A DNA stretch of 33,348 bases from positions 1-33,348 of the forward strand of contig JAGHCW010000007.1 in NCBI GenBank assembly GCA_021160245.1, read 5' to 3'. Under the pieces are notes generated by a model. It saw only the letters and a list, made by a program, of their open reading frames with translations. It was not told where the DNA came from and ran no database searches. Positions 1-8,710 of this stretch are shown here, piece after piece. The stretch is from a bacterium (GTDB lineage: Bacteria; B130-G9). Position numbers and translations under genes: made by a program. The first letter of the stretch is position 1, and every line of letters starts with the position of its first letter.

Positions 1-201
1 AATTTCCGGCGAGAATGGTGGGCATTCCGACAAGCCAAGGCGCCGCTGTCGCGGGCACACACGCATCGGTGCAAATACTCCTAATTTCGCTGCTGTCGCG
101 GCAATTACCGTGGGATTCGCGAACGAGCTACACGCCCCCAATGGCAATATATTGACCAGAGGCTCACTATCCATATACCGTATAGCCGGTCCGATGGGAC
201 C
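1..201 (-). pseudogene. PAAR-like DUF4280 protein fragment, frameshifted and cut by the window edge
   Basis: Read on the minus strand from about 201 down to 63, the frame gives a stretch with the features of the DUF4280 PAAR-like family, including YMDSEPLVNI, LPLGACSSFANP and AATAAKLGVFAPM. At about 61-66 the match moves to another frame and continues as CVPATAAPWLVGMPTILAGN, as the family does, so one base seems to be missing. The C-terminal part would lie left of the window. Members of this family cap spikes of type VI secretion or related contractile injection systems and are often linked to toxin modules; that is family knowledge. The usual Cys-rich start of the family is not seen upstream. 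The break means it is either a pseudogene or a sequencing error. No other secretion gene lies in the window. Confidence 0.65.
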
Positions 202-664
202 TATTCCCGCTCTCTCATCATCCGGTCCGTCGCTCTCGTCGGCAACGTACTTCACGGGTAATTTCTGCTGCAGAATACTCACGTACTCGTTGATCTTGAC
301 CCTGTCACCTTCGTACCTGGATAGGCACACCTGGCTCGCTTTTCGAGCCCGGAGCCTTTGGCGCAGACCAGATTCCCTCCATCACCTCAAACAGCCTGCC
401 TCAGCCACTAGCCTCCGGCCCCGCGAAACCGGAGCCCGCGCACGGATACTCGCCGTGCAGCTGATGTTGGAATATCCAAATCGGGCCTGATGTCAAGATG
501 ATTAGTGCGACCGAATAATCATGTTGATTTGGGTACCTGAGGCATTCAATTGGACCCAGTTGGCGCTTCTTTATTATCGGCAAGACATTTTCATCTCTGC
601 CGAATGCAGTTCCATCGGGGTAGGACAATTACACGAACTTCCCAATCGCACCCATTATTGGGAT
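202..664. other. Intergenic stretch without a convincing gene
   Basis: No reading frame here resembles a known protein. Short open frames exist on both strands but lack a ribosome binding site or recognisable motif. The minus-strand frame of the DUF4280 fragment stays open up to about position 330, so the lower part may be its decayed upstream region. Confidence 0.5.
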
Positions 665-693
665 TTGACAGAGATTGCGACATAGAGTCTAAT
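665..693 (+). promoter_or_regulatory. Sigma-70-type promoter candidate for the outer-membrane protein gene
   Basis: A perfect -35 box TTGACA (665-670) is followed, after 17 bases, by TCTAAT (688-693), which matches five of the six bases of the -10 consensus. A transcript from here would start near 700 and have a leader of about 90 bases before the ATG at 789. Assigned by pattern only. Confidence 0.5.
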
Positions 694-788
694 CTGCATA
701 GCCATGATACGGGTTGTCATGGGGTATCGTTAGAAGAAAACAGAGCGAGAATCGCACCGATTCTTCCACGCTCAGAAAGGTGACGAAT

Positions 789-2006
789 ATGCGAATGAGA
801 GTCTCACTATCATTATTCAGTGTTTTGCTAATTCTGCTCGCTATCGGGAGCCCATGTCGGGGGCTGCAGTTCAATATCGTGGGACCGAGAGCAATGGGGC
901 TTGGGGGGGCTTATGTGGCCGTTTGCAGAGATTCAAGCGCCATATATTGGAATCCAGCGGCGCTTGCATTGGCTCCGAGCTTTGAGGCGCGTGTGCCGGC
1001 GGGAGTGCGGATTGGTCTTCCGGATGGTCTGCTTACGGCGATCAAGGATGCTTACGATCTCGGCGTCGCACGAGACGAAATCATCAACTCCCCGGAAAAG
1101 GTTGGTGAGCTTCGCGATCTCTTGGGCAGAATAGGCGATATGGAACTGGGCGTTTCCGCGGATGCAATGGGCGGTCTATTTGCGAACGTGAAGTATCTTG
1201 GAGTATCGCTCACAGAATCAGCTCAGATGAGCGTTTTTGCCAATATCGACAGGGAGAACGTTGATGTCGGCGTGGGCAGTCCAAATTCAATGCGGAACAA
1301 CGAGAGCATGATTAACGCTATGGCCTTGGAATCGAGAGAATTCGCGCTGACTTATGCGAGCTCCGTGATTCCTGGAGGTGAGTTTGGCATCGGCCCTCTC
1401 AAGGCGAATCTCGTTCTTGGCATGGCCGCAAGGGTGATAAATGGCCGGACTTACTATCTTCACGAGGAGCTCTGGGACTATGATCTCGAAGGCCATAAGA
1501 TACAAGATGCGATTGAGGAGTTCACCAGCGAGAACGAGTTTGATGAGACGGAGTTCTCTGCGGATCTTGGCGCCTTGCTGACGCTTGGGGATCGTGCAAG
1601 TGTTGGTCTGACGGCCAAGAACATCACTGAGCCCAAATTCGGCTATGGCATTGACGGCGAGAAGAAGGGAGACGTGCGGCTCGATGCTCAGTATCGCCTT
1701 GGGGCTGCTTTCCGGCCGTTGAAGAACTGGCTCATCGCGGCTGACGTTGACCTTGCAGAGAACGACTCGGGCATTGAGGGCTATTCATATCGGACGATCT
1801 CCATCGGGACTGAGGTGAATCTTGTAAACAACCTCGTTGCCTTCAGGCTTGGCGCTTATGACAACATGGCAGAGAAGAGCAGACCGTTTGTAACCGGTGG
1901 CTTCGGTCTCTCCGCGAAGTTCGTTACATTCGACATTGCGGGCGGCTTTGGAACGTCCAGCGACGATGATTACTCACTCTCCGCGTCGCTTGGGGCAAAG
2001 CTCTAA
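789..2006 (+). CDS. TraF/PorV-like outer-membrane beta-barrel protein
   Basis: A 405-residue exported protein. The start at 789 is chosen because it follows an AGAAAGG ribosome binding site and begins a clear signal peptide: MRMR, then a hydrophobic stretch of about 17 residues, then a likely cleavage site near residues 20-25. The mature protein starts with GPRAMGLGGAYVAV and SSAIYWNPAALA, the signature of the PF13729 (TraF-like)/PorV/UPF0164 group of outer-membrane proteins, which resemble FadL. The rest alternates hydrophobic and polar residues and ends in repeated strands near GGFGLSAKFVTFDIAGGFG, as expected for a beta barrel. The same frame is open back to 714 but that part is not signal-like. 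The role is probably an outer-membrane channel or assembly factor; the substrate is unknown. It stands alone, with its own promoter candidate and a hairpin behind it. Confidence 0.75.
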   Translation: MRMRVSLSLFSVLLILLAIGSPCRGLQFNIVGPRAMGLGGAYVAVCRDSSAIYWNPAALALAPSFEARVPAGVRIGLPDGLLTAIKDAYDLGVARDEIINSPEKVGELRDLLGRIGDMELGVSADAMGGLFANVKYLGVSLTESAQMSVFANIDRENVDVGVGSPNSMRNNESMINAMALESREFALTYASSVIPGGEFGIGPLKANLVLGMAARVINGRTYYLHEELWDYDLEGHKIQDAIEEFTSENEFDETEFSADLGALLTLGDRASVGLTAKNITEPKFGYGIDGEKKGDVRLDAQYRLGAAFRPLKNWLIAADVDLAENDSGIEGYSYRTISIGTEVNLVNNLVAFRLGAYDNMAEKSRPFVTGGFGLSAKFVTFDIAGGFGTSSDDDYSLSASLGAKL

Positions 2007-2043
2007 GCGAATTGACGCAAGCGGCTCTGGCTTTTTTGGGAGT

Positions 2044-2065
2044 GCGGAGGCCCAGACTCCGCTTT
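2044..2065 (+). terminator. Possible weak terminator hairpin
   Basis: GCGGAG (2044-2049) can pair with CTCCGC (2057-2062) and is followed by TTTCATT. It lies 38 bases after the stop of the outer-membrane protein gene. The T-run is short, so it may be weak or a chance hairpin. Confidence 0.35.
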
Positions 2066-2215
2066 CATTGGTGGTAGCTTGATGCCACTCTCTCATAAAT
2101 TGCCTTCTTAACCTTCTTCTTAGAACTCGACATTGACAGTCAGAATATACGGTCGCATTCTTGGCCCTCATTGCAGTATGAGAATCTCTGCATATTGACT
2201 TTGGGGTGTGTGATT

Positions 2216-4483
2216 TTGGCTCAGGAAAAGGCAGCGGAATTGGCTGCAACGGATCGGCGCGAACTGCGGTTCAGAGAAGATAGTTCGAATTGGCTATTGT
2301 CAGAGACCGGACAGCCTCCCTGCAATGCGGCGTGCCCAGCGGGCGTCAATGCAAAGGCCTATGTCTCTCTAATCGCCGAGGGGAGATTCGACGAGGCGCT
2401 AGCGGTTGTTCGGGAACGGTTGCCGATGCCGGGGGTCATTGGTCGCATCTGCAGCCGGCCGTGCGAATCCGAATGCGTTCGAGGGCAATTCGACGATCCG
2501 ATAGCCATCTGTGCGCTCAAGCGCTTTGTTGGGGACTACGACCTTCGCGTAGGAACGCATCGAGCCACTCATAATTCTCCGAAAAGAAAGGAGAAAGTGG
2601 CCGTTATTGGGGCCGGGCCATGCGGTTTGACTGCCGCTCTGAATCTTGCGCGACAGGGCTTCTGCACCACGATATTTGACTTGTTTGGGAGACCCGGAGG
2701 CATGCTTCTAGCTGGCATCCCGTCATTCAGACTCCCTCGCGACATTCTTGCATACGAAATAGACGACATCCTGCGCTCAGGTATTGAGCTAAAACGCAGC
2801 ATTTGTGTTGGGCAAGACGTGGGGATTACGGAGCTCTTTGATCAGGGCTATAAAGCCGTGCTCATAGCATCAGGCGCTCACAAAGGCATGCGACTTCGCG
2901 TTCCCGGCGACGATCTCGACGGTGTGATAGATGCCATCTCGTTCCTAAATGGCGTCAACCTACATGGCAAAAAGGAGGTTGGCAAAAGAGTTGTGATCAT
3001 CGGTGGCGGCGATTCCGCTATTGATTCTGCAAGAACCGCCTTGCGGCTTGGCGCGGAGGAGGTGCGGATACTCTATCGAAGATCACGAACTGAGATGCCG
3101 GCCAGGGATTATGAGATTGACGAGGCGCTTCAAGAGGGCATTAAGATCGACTTGCTTGTTGCGCCGGTTCGGGTTCACGGCCTGGACGGCCAAGTCTCTG
3201 CGATTGAGCTGACAAGAATGCAGCTTGGAGAGCCTGATGAGAGCGGGCGAAGACGTCCGATTCCGATAAAGGGCAGCGAGTTCAACCTCGCATGTGACAC
3301 CGTCATCGGAGCGCTCGGGCAAAAGCCGGACTTGACAGTGACTGAAGGCCTATCAGGGCTTGAAACGACGAGTTGGGGCACAATCCAAGCCGATGACCCA
3401 ACCTGCGCCACGTCAATTCCCGGCCTTTTTGCGGCCGGCGACGTCGTCACGGGCGCAGCCACGGCTGTCGAGGCGATTGGTGCGGCACATCGCGCGTCAA
3501 TGGGGATGGCCACATTTATTGAGAGCGGCACGCCATCCATTTTGGGCAAATTGCGACGTTCGGTTCCTGTGAAGTTCGAGATAATTAGCGAGCCGCAAGT
3601 ACGAGCCAGCAGAGTGAAGGTCCCCGTGGTCAATGCTGCGAATAGGGCAAGCAATTTCGATGAGGTCGAGAAGGCATACAGCACGAAGGCGGCAAAAGAG
3701 GAGGCATCAAGATGCCTTCTGTGCGGCGATTGCCTGGCCTGCAAGCTCTGCGCGAGCGAGTGCGAGGGTCGGTATGTCGCAATGCTCCCTGATCTTCAGG
3801 ATCGAGGCGCCGCTTGGGTTAAGGCGGAGCTATTGAAGGTCCCGATGGCTCTCCGGGATGAGCTAGTCGCCGATGGGCCAAAGAGCGCAGCCTTAATGGA
3901 CCGTGATGGCAAAGAACATAGGAAGACGATTGTCCAGATAACGGCCGCCCAAGACGAGCTGGTCTGCATAGGCTGCGGCCTATGTGAGGAGATGTGCGGA
4001 TATTGCGCCATACGAATAACCTACAGCCGCGAGAGGGGAGCATTCGTCCCGACGATTGAGACCGCCTACTGCAGGGGCTGCGGCAGTTGCATCGCCAATT
4101 GCCCGACCGGGGCGCTTGACCAGTCGCATTTTTCTAACGGCCATCTTCAGGAAAGGATACTCTCGGCAAAAGAGACGATCGTCATATCTTGCATTTGGGA
4201 AAAGTCGCGACGTCCCGATGAATACGCGGCATTACAGGATAGACTTGGGGAGAACGCCTGCTTCGTGGACTTGATGTGCGCGGGAAGGTTGCCGATGTGG
4301 CTTCTGCTCGAGGCGCTTGAGAGAGGCGCGAAGCGGCTGATCATCTTGGGCTGTGATGATGACGAATGTCGTTACGGATCGAGCGATCGTGTTCGTGAAG
4401 CGATATCCAGGATTAAAACTGTGCTTCAGATGCTCGGATCGGACCCTGACAGAATTGTGATGATGAACTTTTCGGAGCGATAA
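2216..4483 (+). CDS. GltD-like NAD(P)/FAD oxidoreductase fused to ferredoxin and MvhD-like domains
   Basis: A large Fe-S flavoprotein of about 755 residues. The N-terminus has the GltD-type cysteines (CNAACP, then CSRPCESEC). Next come an FAD fold (VIGAGPCGLTAA) and an NAD(P) fold (VVIIGGGDSAIDSA followed by YRRSRTEMPA), as in the glutamate synthase small subunit and NfnB. After about residue 470 it adds three cysteine clusters (CLLCGDCLACKLC, CIGCGLCEEMC, CRGCGSCIANCP). The last ~100 residues resemble MvhD/FlpD, the electron-transfer subunit between hydrogenase and heterodisulfide reductase, with conserved cysteines in ISCIW, LMCAGR and GCDDDEC. The frame is open from a TTG at 2171; I prefer the TTG at 2216, placed 9 bases after GGGG. 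A TTGACA at 2133 may be part of its promoter. It is followed after 3 bases by the HdrB-like gene. Inferred role: takes or gives NAD(P)H electrons for the complex encoded by the next three genes. Confidence 0.8.
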   Translation: MAQEKAAELAATDRRELRFREDSSNWLLSETGQPPCNAACPAGVNAKAYVSLIAEGRFDEALAVVRERLPMPGVIGRICSRPCESECVRGQFDDPIAICALKRFVGDYDLRVGTHRATHNSPKRKEKVAVIGAGPCGLTAALNLARQGFCTTIFDLFGRPGGMLLAGIPSFRLPRDILAYEIDDILRSGIELKRSICVGQDVGITELFDQGYKAVLIASGAHKGMRLRVPGDDLDGVIDAISFLNGVNLHGKKEVGKRVVIIGGGDSAIDSARTALRLGAEEVRILYRRSRTEMPARDYEIDEALQEGIKIDLLVAPVRVHGLDGQVSAIELTRMQLGEPDESGRRRPIPIKGSEFNLACDTVIGALGQKPDLTVTEGLSGLETTSWGTIQADDPTCATSIPGLFAAGDVVTGAATAVEAIGAAHRASMGMATFIESGTPSILGKLRRSVPVKFEIISEPQVRASRVKVPVVNAANRASNFDEVEKAYSTKAAKEEASRCLLCGDCLACKLCASECEGRYVAMLPDLQDRGAAWVKAELLKVPMALRDELVADGPKSAALMDRDGKEHRKTIVQITAAQDELVCIGCGLCEEMCGYCAIRITYSRERGAFVPTIETAYCRGCGSCIANCPTGALDQSHFSNGHLQERILSAKETIVISCIWEKSRRPDEYAALQDRLGENACFVDLMCAGRLPMWLLLEALERGAKRLIILGCDDDECRYGSSDRVREAISRIKTVLQMLGSDPDRIVMMNFSER

Positions 4484-4486
4484 TCG

Positions 4487-5353
4487 ATGACGGATACTAA
4501 GACCGGCAGTAATCGAGAGATGATGATGTCCATTGGCCGAATGCAGGCTCGGGATGGCAACTCTCAGAGCCGGCTCTCATGGCATGACAGAAACCTCAAG
4601 GTGGCTGAATGCGGCCCAATAGTCTATTTCGTCGGCTGCTTGCCTTATGCGGACGTTCTCTTTGGGGGCCATGTCGAGACTGGTTTGCTCGAAATCCCAA
4701 GAGCTGCCGTCCGATTGCTCAATCTCCTCGGGATTGAGCCCGTTGTGATGCCCTCGGAGGTCTGCTGCGGCCTCGACTTTCATCTGACGGGTGATAACGA
4801 GACATTTGAGTCGCTGGCTAGACAGAATGTGGAGCATATCAGGAAAACAGGCGCCAAGACGATTCTCACGACCTGCGGCGACGGCGCTTTCATGCTCAGA
4901 AAGTATCCATCTCTCGGCTTCGACCACGGCTGCGAGGTGATGCACGTCGCGGAGTTCGCGGCGAACAGGTTGGACGAAATCAAGATTCCCGAAGGGACCG
5001 GCATCTTGCCATCCTGCACAACGGGTCCTTGCGGCGACTCGGGGCCCATAAATACATCGGCCTTATCCAAATTACTCGGTAAGGGTGTAGTCGATCTTTC
5101 CCAAGCCATTGGCGGGCCGTTTGAGTGCGCAGCCGGCGGATGGCTACCAGCGAACTCAGACGAGAGCCGGAAGCTCGAAGGCTTTATCGCGGCTGCAGTT
5201 GAGATGAACTGCGATAGGATTTACACCGCGTGCCCGAGGATGCTCTTGAGCTTGAGATATACTATGCGCCCCGGCGCATGGCACAGATCATCCGTCGAAT
5301 TGCAGGACCTAACGGTCGCGCTGGCGCGTCTATGGGAGGCGAGGCAGCGATGA
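4487..5353 (+). CDS. HdrB/CCG-domain-like Fe-S protein
   Basis: A 288-residue protein with two repeats of the cysteine-rich CCG domain found in HdrB, GlpC, LutA and SdhE. The first repeat shows VYFVGCLPYAD, EVCCGLDFH and TTCGDG; the second shows LPSCTTGPCG, ECAAGG and TACPRML. In HdrB the repeats carry CCG and CxxC elements that bind unusual [4Fe-4S] clusters. Here the first CxxC is reduced to CGDG, and the second repeat has CAAGG in place of CCG, so the cluster set is probably smaller. The start at 4487 lies 3 bases after the previous stop, and the stop overlaps the next start (ATGA at 5350), which shows translational coupling. It is probably an electron-transfer subunit between the GltD-MvhD fusion and the SoxAB-like flavoproteins. 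Its exact acceptor is unknown. Confidence 0.75.
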   Translation: MTDTKTGSNREMMMSIGRMQARDGNSQSRLSWHDRNLKVAECGPIVYFVGCLPYADVLFGGHVETGLLEIPRAAVRLLNLLGIEPVVMPSEVCCGLDFHLTGDNETFESLARQNVEHIRKTGAKTILTTCGDGAFMLRKYPSLGFDHGCEVMHVAEFAANRLDEIKIPEGTGILPSCTTGPCGDSGPINTSALSKLLGKGVVDLSQAIGGPFECAAGGWLPANSDESRKLEGFIAAAVEMNCDRIYTACPRMLLSLRYTMRPGAWHRSSVELQDLTVALARLWEARQR

Positions 5354-7422
5354 CTGATTGCAGGCTCAAGTCTCATCCAATACTCGACATTCCGGCGGCT
5401 TCAGAGTTCGATTTTACGTTCGACGGCCAGACGATTCGGGCGAAAAGAGGCGAGGTCATCTCGTCCGCTCTGTTTGCCGCTGGCATAAAGATTTTCGGCC
5501 ATCACCAAAGAGACGGCGCGCCTCAGGGGATATTCTGCGCAAATGGTCAGTGCTCGCAGTGCATGGTCATAGCCGACGGCAAGCCGGTGAAAGCCTGCAT
5601 GACGCTAGCTGCGCCCGGCATGATGGTCTCAAGCTGCGAGGGCATGCCTGAGCTTCCCCACAAGGACGCCCCAGTTGCCTTCCGGACCGTTGAGACAATT
5701 GAAACCGATATCCTGATAATAGGCGGAGGCCCGTCCGGCCTGAGGGCGGCGATTGAGCTCGGCCAGCATAATATCAAGACCTTACTCATTGACGATAAGA
5801 TGACGCTTGGAGGAAAGCTGACGCTTCAAACACACGCTTTCTTCGGCTCCATAGACGACTGCTTTGCCGGCACTAGAGGCCACGAGATAGGGCAAATTCT
5901 CGCTGGCATGGTGGCCAAGCAAGAGAGTGTCGAGGTCTTTACGGGCGCAACGGCCGTTGGAGTTTTCGCCGACAAGAGAGTCGGCATCCAACACGGCTCA
6001 CGATACGTCCTGGTCAGCCCCAAGGCCATCTTGGTTGCCACCGGCGCGAGGGAGAAGAGCCTGGCTTTCCCCGGATGCGACCTCCCCGGCGTTTACGGCG
6101 CTGGCGCCTTTCAGACACTCGTGAACCGCGACCTCGTCCGCCCAACCGACCGGCTCTTCATCGTTGGTGGAGGCAACGTCGGCCTAATTGCGGCATATCA
6201 TGCGATACAGGCGGGCATACAAGTCGTCGGTCTGGTTGAGGCGCTGCCCAAGTGTGGTGGTTATAAGGTTCATCTGGACAAGATACTCAGGCTCGGAGTG
6301 CCAGTCTGGACCTCCCACACAGTCCTGCGCGCGTTCGGCAAGACCGAGGTTAATGCAGTTGAGATGGCTGCCATCGATGAGCGTTTTAGGACGATTGACG
6401 GGACATCCCGCAAGATCGACGTTGACACCGTCCTAATAGCCGTTGGCCTCGCTGGCCTCGATGAGCTCTACAAGATGGCCAAACGGGCTGGTATCCCTGT
6501 CCTTGCATCAGGCGACGCGAAGGAGATTGCCGAGGCGAGCGCCGCGATGTTCTCCGGGCGGCTCGCGGGACGGAAGTTGCTGGAGATGCTCGGAAAACCG
6601 ACGTTTGTGCCGGAGACTTGGGAGCCGCTGATGGCGACGCTCCAGAGCAAGCCTGGGATGACGAACATCGAGAAGCCGAAGCCACAAAACGCTCTGGTTT
6701 ATCCCGTTATTCGCTGCTATGAAGAGATACCATGTAATCCCTGCACTCAGGTCTGTCCTCACAATTCGATAAGGCTTAAGGGCGACGAGATCACATCCTT
6801 ACCCGAGCTCGCCGGCGAATGCACCGGCTGCGGGCGGTGCGTCTCCATCTGCCCAGGACTTGCGATCACGCTCGTGATGGAGGACTATGACGACGCCAAG
6901 CAGTCTGCTCTTGTGATTATGCCTTGCGAGCTCGACTCTGCTCCGTTTTTGCGAAATCGCATCGTCACCACGACTGATCTTGAGGGCCGGGCAGTCGGCG
7001 AGGGTCGGGTGATTGCGGTTAGAAAATCGCCGGTGCTGGATAGACGAGACCTGCTGATGGTCGAGGTCCCGTTCGAGCAGCGACTTGAGGTGGCGGGCTT
7101 CATGGTTCAGCAGCCCTCGCAGGATTTTGAGAGAGCGCCCGAGGAAGCCGATGGGGATATCATTGTTTGCCGCTGTGAACGCATAACCAAGCGTGAGATC
7201 GCCAGAGAAATACGCAATGGCGCGAGGGATATGAACCAGTTGAAGGCAAGGCTCAGAACAGGAATGGGCGCTTGCGGAGGCAAGACCTGCACGGAGCTAA
7301 TAGAGCGCATCTTCAAAGAGGAGGGCGTGCCTCTTGACGATGTGACTGCGCCCACGGAGAGGCCGCTTTTGGCCGAGGTTCCGCTCTCTGTGCTCGCCTG
7401 CATGGATGAGGACGACGAATGA
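5350..7422 (+). CDS. SoxA-like alpha subunit of an amino-acid/opine oxidase (2Fe-2S, FAD, 4Fe-4S, BFD domains)
   Basis: A 690-residue protein. Order of domains: an N-terminal [2Fe-2S] ferredoxin of the Fer2_4 type (IFCANGQCSQCMV and a fourth Cys in KACMTLA, about residues 60-100); an FAD-dependent disulfide-reductase fold (ILIIGGGPSGLRAA near 118, a second dinucleotide site LFIVGGGNVGLIAA); a ferredoxin pair (CNPCTQVCP and CTGCGRCVSICP); and a C-terminal BFD-like [2Fe-2S] domain (CRCERITKREI and GACGGKTC). This matches alpha subunits of heterotetrameric sarcosine oxidase, hydroxyproline dehydrogenase and opine oxidases (OoxA/NoxA). The folate-binding GcvT part of true sarcosine oxidase is absent, which favours a dehydrogenase. 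The open frame begins earlier at 5230, but the ATG at 5350 overlaps the previous stop and fits the family length. It overlaps the SoxB-like gene by ATGA at 7419. Confidence 0.82.
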   Translation: MTDCRLKSHPILDIPAASEFDFTFDGQTIRAKRGEVISSALFAAGIKIFGHHQRDGAPQGIFCANGQCSQCMVIADGKPVKACMTLAAPGMMVSSCEGMPELPHKDAPVAFRTVETIETDILIIGGGPSGLRAAIELGQHNIKTLLIDDKMTLGGKLTLQTHAFFGSIDDCFAGTRGHEIGQILAGMVAKQESVEVFTGATAVGVFADKRVGIQHGSRYVLVSPKAILVATGAREKSLAFPGCDLPGVYGAGAFQTLVNRDLVRPTDRLFIVGGGNVGLIAAYHAIQAGIQVVGLVEALPKCGGYKVHLDKILRLGVPVWTSHTVLRAFGKTEVNAVEMAAIDERFRTIDGTSRKIDVDTVLIAVGLAGLDELYKMAKRAGIPVLASGDAKEIAEASAAMFSGRLAGRKLLEMLGKPTFVPETWEPLMATLQSKPGMTNIEKPKPQNALVYPVIRCYEEIPCNPCTQVCPHNSIRLKGDEITSLPELAGECTGCGRCVSICPGLAITLVMEDYDDAKQSALVIMPCELDSAPFLRNRIVTTTDLEGRAVGEGRVIAVRKSPVLDRRDLLMVEVPFEQRLEVAGFMVQQPSQDFERAPEEADGDIIVCRCERITKREIAREIRNGARDMNQLKARLRTGMGACGGKTCTELIERIFKEEGVPLDDVTAPTERPLLAEVPLSVLACMDEDDE

Positions 7423-8582
7423 ACGCTTACGACGCGATAGTTATCGGTGGTGGCAGCGTAGGCCTCCCGACCGCGGTCTTCCTCGCCCAAGAGAAACTCA
7501 AGGTCCTCGTCATCGACAAACACCCATCCTGCGGACAGGGCCAGAACAAGGCCGCGATTGGCGGTGTCCGAGCCACTCATTCCGACCCGGCCAAAATAAA
7601 ACTCTGCCTCGAGAGCCTCGACATTTACTCAAATTGGGCCGACACGTTCGGCGACGACATCGGCTGGAAGATGGGCGGCTACTGCTTCCCCGTTTTTCGT
7701 GAGGCCGAGGAGAGCATGCTAAAGGGGATATTGCCCATCCAAAAGGAGTTCGGCCTCAACATCGATTGGGTTGACGCCGACACTATTCGGGAGGTCATCC
7801 CGGGTATCAACGAGAACGGCCTGATCGGTGGAACTTATTCACCGGAGGATGGCCAGGTCTGCTCCCTTCAGGTCACTTACGCGATGGTGAGGATAGGCAA
7901 ATCGCTCGGTTGTGACTTCAAGTTCAACGAGAAAGTCACCAGCATAACTCACGACAAAGGAAAGGTCTGTGGCGTCCAGACAGACAAGGGGCACTACGCC
8001 GCGCCTATCGTGGTCAACGCCGCCGGGGCATTCGCTAGGCAGCTAGGCGAAGCGCTTGGCCTCGACATACCCGTTAATCCCGATAGCCACGAGGCAGGCA
8101 TATCAGCGCCGGTCAAGGACTTTCTCGCACCGCTTGTCGTTGACCTCAGGCCCGGCCCGGACGGAAGGAGCTCCAACTTCTACTTCGGCCAGAACCACGA
8201 GGGCGCATTTATCTTCTGCTACACGCCGTCAACTCTCTTCGCCGGGACCGACCGCCGCTGCACGTCCGAATTCGCGCCCAGCATCGCCCAGCGGCTCATC
8301 GACCTGATACCGCGACTCAAGAACCTCTTGGTGCGGCGTCTCTGGCGCGGTCTCTATCCCATGACGCCCGATGGTTCACCGATTGTCAGTGCCGTCCGCG
8401 AGTTCCCAGGCCTCTATCTGGCGGTCGGAATGTGCGGTCAGGGCTTCATGCTCGGACCCGGCGTGGGCCGCAACCTCGCCAGCCTCATCGTCCACGGCAA
8501 ACCCATAATCGATGCCGACATCCTCGCCCAGCTCTCCTTCTACCGCGACTTCCACGCCGCCGCGGAGGAGGCGCTGAAGTAG
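7419..8582 (+). CDS. SoxB/DadA-like FAD-dependent amino-acid or opine dehydrogenase beta subunit
   Basis: A 387-residue flavoprotein of the DAO/SoxB family. It starts with the FAD-binding motif VIGGGSVGLPTAVFLA, and has KAAIGGVRATHS, where SoxB-type enzymes hold the flavin, and a C-terminal GLYLAVGMCGQGFMLGPGVG that closes over the flavin. The family oxidises secondary or N-alkyl amino acids such as sarcosine, proline, hydroxyproline or opines; the sequence does not say which. Its start overlaps the SoxA-like stop (ATGA), so the two are very likely made together as a complex. It is the last gene of the four-gene redox operon: it probably oxidises the substrate and passes electrons through SoxA, the CCG protein and the GltD-MvhD fusion. 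Two hairpins follow the stop. Confidence 0.82.
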   Translation: MNAYDAIVIGGGSVGLPTAVFLAQEKLKVLVIDKHPSCGQGQNKAAIGGVRATHSDPAKIKLCLESLDIYSNWADTFGDDIGWKMGGYCFPVFREAEESMLKGILPIQKEFGLNIDWVDADTIREVIPGINENGLIGGTYSPEDGQVCSLQVTYAMVRIGKSLGCDFKFNEKVTSITHDKGKVCGVQTDKGHYAAPIVVNAAGAFARQLGEALGLDIPVNPDSHEAGISAPVKDFLAPLVVDLRPGPDGRSSNFYFGQNHEGAFIFCYTPSTLFAGTDRRCTSEFAPSIAQRLIDLIPRLKNLLVRRLWRGLYPMTPDGSPIVSAVREFPGLYLAVGMCGQGFMLGPGVGRNLASLIVHGKPIIDADILAQLSFYRDFHAAAEEALK

Positions 8583-8630
8583 CGGCGAGGACAGCCGCAG
8601 CTTGCCTTTCGCCGACAATCGGCGCTTTGT
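8582..8630 (+). terminator. Two hairpins after the redox operon, possible terminator
   Basis: GCGGC (8582-8586) can pair with GCCGC (8594-8598). Next, CGCCGA (8610-8615) pairs perfectly with TCGGCG (8619-8624) around CAA and is followed by CTTTGT. The second hairpin is strong but its T-run is short, so termination may be partial. Confidence 0.4.
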
Positions 8631-8710
8631 GGTGGTCGAATTCCTTGACGCGAAGAGTACTCTTGGCTAATAATTATGCCAGATAGAACCACTTGGCTAG
8701 AAGGAAAACT

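Noticed and set aside
110-490. Plus-strand open frame of 126 codons near the left edge
   Set aside because: The lower part is the opposite strand of the DUF4280 fragment, and the rest has unusual composition and no motif.
3175-3744. Minus-strand open frame of 189 codons
   Set aside because: It is opposite the GltD-MvhD fusion gene, whose domains are clear throughout.
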